A program made the translations under genes and the position numbers. Shown one piece after another: positions 59,501-64,000 of a stretch of 64,000 nucleotides of DNA (within the stretch, counting starts at the first letter, position 1; each line of letters starts with the position of its first letter). Under the pieces are notes generated by a model. It saw only the letters and a list, made by a program, of their open reading frames with translations. It was not told where the DNA came from and did no database searches. Origin of the DNA: Panopea generosa (lineage: Eukaryota > Mollusca > Bivalvia > Adapedonta > Hiatellidae); the NCBI GenBank assembly GCA_029582155.1, contig CM055912.1, forward strand, positions 1,178,001 through 1,242,000, given 5' to 3'.

Positions 59501-59945
59501 CAGTCTACGTGCTCATATCCCATTGCTATGTAACGGACCCTGTCAGTAGAGCTGACCAATCTACGTGCTCATATCCCATTGCTATGTAACGGACCCAGCC
59601 AGTAGGGCTGACCAGTCTGTGCTCATATCCCATTGCTATGTAACGGACCCAGTCAGTAGAGCTGACCAGTCTACGTGCTCATATCCCATTGCTATGTAAC
59701 GGACCCTGTCAGTAGAGCTGACCAGTCTACGTGCTCATATCCCATTGCTATGTAACGGACCAAGTCAGTAGAGTTGACCAGTCTACGTGCACATATCCCA
59801 TTGCTATGTAACGGACCCAGTCAGTAGAGCTGACCAGTCTACGTACTGATATCCCATTGTTATGTAACAGACGCAGTCAGAAGAGCTGTCCAGTCTACAT
59901 GCACATATCCCATTGTTATGTCATGGACCCAGTCAGTAGAGCTAG
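56583..59945. repeat. 57-bp satellite-like array, about 58 units
   Basis: Unit cagtcagtagagctgaccag, then tctacgtgctcatatcccat, then tgctatgtaacggaccc. Units are nearly identical in the middle and more varied at both ends (56583-57180 and 59760-59945), the pattern expected of unequal crossing-over. A marked 54-bp variant (ccagccagtagggctgacca and gtctgtgctc) recurs at intervals of several units (for example 57700, 58088, 58650, 58985, 59270, 59430, 59590), giving a higher-order structure. Each unit contains gtcag-tagag-ctgac, a 5-bp hairpin stem. Confidence 0.97.
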
Positions 59946-60109
59946 GTCTGTTCTACAGGCTAACACAAACATTTTACATTAGCAAAATGATAAAACAGTA
60001 AATATGTGAAAACTGATTCTAATTTTTTATATTTAAGCTGTATTGAAAATATAATATTTGTTTCATGTATGTTTATTAAATTTAAATTTATATAAAATAT
60101 GTGCAAAAT

Positions 60110-60700
60110 CATGCAGTGAGGTATTTCTTAGGAATGCATAGATTTGGTCCTAGTGTACCCCAGCAGTTATTGGTTAAGCGGCGTGGTTGTCATGTAGTTA
60201 CAGATATTGGATTTCAATGTTGTATCACTGGATTAGACTGATTAGTTATGAAGAAACACAACTAACAAAATGTGCCTATAATGATGAATATCAGATATGT
60301 GAAAATAACTGGTCAAGTAGTATTAAGTATATTATGCAAGAACTGAATATACTTGATCATTGTAACAATAAAACACCTGTAAACATGGCTTCTTTACATA
60401 CTACTGTTAGAAACTTTTTTTTTTTTTCATATAATTATATGGCCTTGTATCATTTTGGATATGATGAAATTAAGAACATGTGTTTTATTAAAAGACAGTT
60501 TCAGGCGAGAACCATATGTGAACATGCCGCTTATTAAAAGTGAACATTGTAACCGACCGCTACGTAGGCTGAAGTCCTAATCAGAGACTTTGCCGGTTCT
60601 GTGACACAGGGACAGTGGAAGATGAATGTAATTCTACAGGATGTCATTGAAACCAGAGAATATACCACATTAGTCTCTGTACTCGAATAAAATGTTTTGT
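60110..60700 (+). mobile_element. LINE 3'-end remnant
   Basis: Pieces in different frames follow the order of a LINE C-terminus: FLGMHRFGPSVPQQLLVKRRG (frame 1), AYNDEYQICENNWSSSIKYI with a downstream helical stretch (open at 60187-60537), then LCRFCDTGTVEDEC at about 60585-60630. The last is the zinc-finger-like tail also seen at 4.5 kb. Frameshifted and 5' truncated. Confidence 0.7.
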
Positions 60701-60816
60701 CAGTCTAATAGTGAGAAATAGTGATTTGTATAAACAAACACTTCACATTGAATGTAATACATTGTATGTTTAATCATTGAATGGATGGAAAACTATTTTC
60801 TCATGTACTATTTTAA

Positions 60817-61290
60817 AGCAACACATCCACGTTTGAACTTTTTAAAAACAAATTTAATTGAGTTATGAGCACATTTCCCATACAAACATATGATCAATTA
60901 GCTGTATATGAGCATATAAACACAATCCGGAACAAAATGATGCCCAAATTATAATGCGTGACTAACACTTTATAAAACAAGCGTGTAACTCACCTGAGTC
61001 AAAAAAAATTGTTAAAATGACTTTCAAGGCAGGTGTACACTACGCTCTAAAATGTGAAGTTTTTTAATACGACTCGCATAATTCAATTTGAAGCCAAGTT
61101 GGAATCCTCGGCAATTTAAAAATAATTTATAAAGCGTTTGTCACGCTTTATAAATTGGACATCTTTTTTTATACTGGATAGTGTTTGTTAGCACATATAC
61201 AGCTCACTGACCATATATTTATGTATGGGAAATGTGCTCACAACTCAATTTAAAAACTTTTTAAAAAAGTTTAAACGTGAATGTGTTGCT
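60817..61290. repeat. 474-bp MITE with long inverted ends and TTAA flanks
   Basis: The left end agcaacacatccacgtttga and the right end, whose complement is agcaacacattcacgtttaa, pair over about 75 bases, including gagcacatttcccataca. TTAA is present at 60813-60816 and 61291-61294. Inner inverted phrases (gtgactaacactttataaa versus tttgtcacgctttataaat) extend the symmetry. No transposase. TTAA targets are used by piggyBac and some Kolobok elements. Confidence 0.85.
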
Positions 61291-61294
61291 TTAA

Positions 61295-61450
61295 GAATGC
61301 ATTACTCAGATAAGCAACCTCAGTTTAAGTTTTTCCCCAAATCCCTCAGATCTACTTATTCAAGTTGTTTATCTAAGTCCATTGCTTATGGAAGGCGTTG
61401 GTAATCAGCCAAACATAAATTAAGGGTTGTGTTTTTCAGATCATAAGAAG
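61295..61450. other. Short spacer
   Basis: Nothing recognised. Confidence 0.5.
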
Positions 61451-61451
61451 T

Positions 61452-62108
61452 TTCTCCAGTGGTAAAAGAGACAGTGGAGACTGTGCCACAATATCGCCCC
61501 TTGGGTAGTGGATCTACTGTGTGGGAGAGGACACTGTTGTATTGTTTCAGTATTGACCTGTTGGTAGTGGATCTACTGTGTGGGAGAGGACACTGTGTTG
61601 TATTGTTTCAGCATCACCCTGTGGGTAGTGGATCTACTGTGTGGGAGAGGACACTGTGTTGTATTGTTTCAGTATCACCCCGTGGGTAGTGGATCTACTG
61701 TGTGGGAGAGGACACTGTGTTGTATTGTTTCAGTATCACCCCATGGGTAGTGGATCTACTGTGTGGGAGAGGACACTGTGTTGTATTGTTTCAGTATCAC
61801 CCCGTGGGTAGTGGATCTACTGTGTGGGAGAGGACACTGTGTTGTATTGTTTCAGTATCACCCCATGGGTAGTGGATCTACTGTGTGGGAGAGGACACTG
61901 TGTTGTATTGTTTCAGTATCACCCCGTGGGTAGTGGATCTACTGTGTGGGAGAGGACACTGTGTTGTATTGTTTCAGTATCACCCCATGGGTAGTGGATC
62001 TACTGTGTGGGAGAGGACACTGTGTTGTATTGTTACAGTATCAGCCTGTGGGTAGTGGATCTACTGTGTGGGAGAGGACACTGTGTTGTATTGTTTTTCA
62101 GTATCAGC
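61452..62108. repeat. 60-bp tandem array, about 11 units, with acceptor-like motif
   Basis: Unit gtgggtagtggatctactgt, then gtgggagaggacactgtgtt, then gtattgtttcagtatcaccc. Caccccgtggg and caccccatggg alternate, giving a 120-bp higher-order period. Every unit has TTGTTTCAG|TATC, which reads like a splice acceptor. Open frames of 76 and 143 codons through the array arise because 60 is a multiple of three. Confidence 0.93.
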
Positions 62109-62311
62109 ATTGGCAAAATAAAGAGAATATTGACAGTAAGTATAAAACATACACAGTCAGTCTTTACAAACAATAAAATTGAATGGGGTCCAACATCATT
62201 TTCAACAAATTTCAGGTTATATGAGACAAGTCCAGTTTTATTGATGGAGAAAGAGAACCAATGTTCTTTTGCAAGTGACTGCCAAACTTTCTCACGTAAA
62301 GTTTTTTTACC

Positions 62312-62393
62312 AAGCGAGACTCGAACCCATGCCCTTACTACTGATAGGTTAGTGGCCTTAACACAGTGCCTTAGACCACTCGGCCATGGAGGA
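62312..62393 (-). tRNA. tRNA-Leu(AAG)-like sequence, probably pseudogene or SINE head
   Basis: The - strand reads tcctccatggccgagtggtc then taaggcactgtgttaaggcc, with a variable region and gggttcgagtctcgct. The D-loop block GGCCGAGTGGTCTAAGGC and the GGTTCGAGTC T-loop are those of eukaryotic tRNA-Leu. The anticodon loop TTAAGGC would give AAG. The acceptor stem does not pair (tcctcca against cgcttgg), and mismatches fall in the anticodon and T stems, so a functional tRNA is unlikely. Confidence 0.55.
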
Positions 62394-62479
62394 CTGCTAT
62401 ACATGGTCAAAATTATAGATGAAATAATTGTATTGTAAGGTGATAACCATCAATTCATGATGATGAATTCTTGTGGTAA

Positions 62480-62610
62480 TATTCTAATCACTGCCAAACT
62501 GGAGTATCATGCTGCAGATACATGATATGATACCCCACCCAGTCACATTATACTACCAGGCCAATCAGTGCTAGAATTATCTTCTAAATAATCTAAATAT
62601 CTGAAACTAA
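62480..62610 (-). repeat. SINE 3' fragment (family of 2329-2641)
   Basis: aactggagtatcatgctgca, ataccccacccagtcacatt and a ctagaattatctt phrase align with 2416-2515. The tRNA head is missing. Confidence 0.7.
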
Positions 62611-63545
62611 TAACCGTGATTTTAACCAGTGTTAACATGTTAACCGTATTGTGGCTAGTTGATATACTACTATAATATTTTAGGCATATTTTTTAAGCAA
62701 ATGGATAAATGTGGTATTTGTGGGATAAGCATTAATGGTTGTATTAAATGAAATTATTCAAATATGATTTGACCGATCAGAAAATTATTGGTTGACATAC
62801 GATTTTGATAAAAAAAATTCCCTATTTACTTGGCTAAGTGTTTTCTTGTCTGCTGTCTAGTTGGTTATTAGTTAATCATTGCCATGTATTTGTACCGAGA
62901 CTAACCTCATTTAAAGTATATACTTAATTATATTAATAAACTTTATTGTACTGGTCTTGTTAAAGAGGAAAAATAGGACGCGAACTATGTCAAAACAAAT
63001 CAAACTTGGTCATTACAAATCCTACTCGTCAGATACAAAATAACGATATCAATATGGACCAGAACTGGACAAGGATAATTACTTCTGGTTATTTGAATCT
63101 GCAGTCATACATTAATTCAGCTTGTGATAATAAGAAGGCATTGTAATTGGGAGGTTGATACTGTTGACAATATTATTATATATTTTAAATATAAAAATGT
63201 ATAGAAAGATGTTATATAGTATTCTGCCTTACACATAAAAACAGTTCTATACATCTCATATCTATCAAAACTAAGATGCTTTTCTAGCCTACTTTATTTC
63301 ATTAACTTAATCAAATTGTCACTAATTAAGTGATTTTATATCAACTGAGCTATCGGGCCTCGGACAGTTATATTGGCCTATGGTGTTGGGCCGATATGAC
63401 AATCCTTTGACCAATAATTGGCCAATACAAATTCCTTTAATTAATCAAAATATAATATTGAGCAAAATAAAACCTGTTTATAAAGTTAAATGTCAATGTG
63501 TTTCACTATTTATAGAAATCAGTATTATGTTTAAAAAAAATGGAG
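62611..63545. other. AT-rich non-coding stretch
   Basis: No gene or repeat family recognised. Confidence 0.4.
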
Positions 63546-63700
63546 CTTGTGATCTAGTGGTATGGCATCAGACTCTTGAATGGAGGATCGAAGTTCAAGA
63601 CCCTGCCACGCTCGATGTTGTGTTTGTGAGCAAGACACAAATATTCACATGTGTGCTAAGTACTGGTTCTTCTCAGGAAGAAATTTCAAGCTTCAAACAT
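63545..63700 (+). repeat. tRNA-headed SINE, + strand
   Basis: A-box-like gtgatctagtggtatggc and B-box-like atcgaagttcaagacc, then a body with gtgagcaagacac and tactggttcttctcagga, matching the inverse of the 13.0 and 29.1 kb SINEs. Confidence 0.75.
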
Positions 63701-63834
63701 GATTTGATAAGTTTTAACCTGTTACTTATTTGATATTAAATGAAGAAAGCAAAGTTTCTAGCTTTTATTTTTTCTTCTTTATAGTTAATTCATAACATAT
63801 ATATAATAATAGGCTTTTTTGAACTTATTTATTT

Positions 63835-64000
63835 TATACGGATTGTGAAACAATTCTTGTAACTTATAATAAATCATGCATGAATCTTTCTGGGTAGAAC
63901 CAGTACTAAGCATGTGTGGACACTACTCATGGCTGTGGTGGAGGATCAAACCCATGATCCTCTGATCCTGGATACAACACTCTACCACAGGGCCATGTGT
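63835..64000 (-). repeat. tRNA-headed SINE, - strand, reaching window edge
   Basis: Tail ggattgtgaaacaattcttg, body ctgggtagaaccagtacta, B-box complement ggatcaaacccatgatcc and A-box complement cactctaccacagggcc. Inverted partner of 63545-63700. Confidence 0.8.

Noticed and set aside
56583-59945. CRISPR-like array with palindromic repeats
   Set aside because: No spacers: the entire 57-bp unit is repeated, so this is a satellite.
61459-62438. 76- and 143-codon frames in the 60-bp array
   Set aside because: Shadow of the tandem repeat; the 143-codon frame continues into SINE or tRNA-like DNA.

Overview
The window looks like nuclear DNA from a marine mollusc, most likely a bivalve. It is AT-rich and intron-rich, and it is dominated by repeats: tRNA-headed SINEs, LINE tails, mariner copies, MITEs, a Ty3/Gypsy LTR element and many large minisatellite or satellite arrays. 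There are no bacterial-type operons, RBS patterns, rRNA genes or CRISPR arrays. The assignment to molluscs rests on the repeat types and is an inference.

Host coding sequence is sparse and lies on the + strand. Two phase-compatible exons at 29.7-30.9 kb encode a conserved protein, possibly a CFAP54-like axonemal protein; the second carries an apparent one-base frameshift. From 45.2 to 52.9 kb, a series of exons encodes the C-terminal part of a WD-repeat protein resembling TEP1/NWD-type NACHT-WD40 proteins. The last four of these exons join in phase, but the final one has three in-frame stops. A possible further exon lies at 2.1 kb.

Layout: 0-1.8 kb, a 33-bp array whose first part is open as an 11-residue coiled-coil-like repeat. 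2.3-6.9 kb, a SINE, a LINE tail split by a mariner copy, and a 30-bp array. 7.1-12.0 kb, a young Gypsy-type LTR element on the - strand with a 5-bp target duplication. 12-20 kb, SINEs, a MITE, a 55-bp array and a 230-bp repeat present twice. 20-29 kb, three LINE remnants and a GC-rich 144-bp array. 29.7-31 kb, the first host exons. 32-38 kb, two tandem duplications, an I-PpoI-like His-Me finger (HNH) nuclease domain on +, and tail-to-tail with it an intron-containing Mutator-like DNA transposase on -. 38.3-40.5 kb, an internally deleted LINE. 40.8-43.9 kb, two more arrays. 44-53 kb, the WD-repeat gene with intronic SINEs, a MITE and a 46-bp array. 53.1-54.5 kb, a second mariner. 55.7-59.9 kb, a 15-bp array and a 3.4-kb 57-bp satellite. 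60-64 kb, a LINE tail, a TTAA-flanked MITE, a 60-bp array and SINEs.

The most unusual item is the nuclease domain at 35.14-35.39 kb. The spacing of its catalytic His and Asn and its zinc ligands matches I-PpoI, although the copy appears frameshifted. It sits 0.2 kb from the 3' end of the transposase and directly downstream of a 424-bp tandem duplication.
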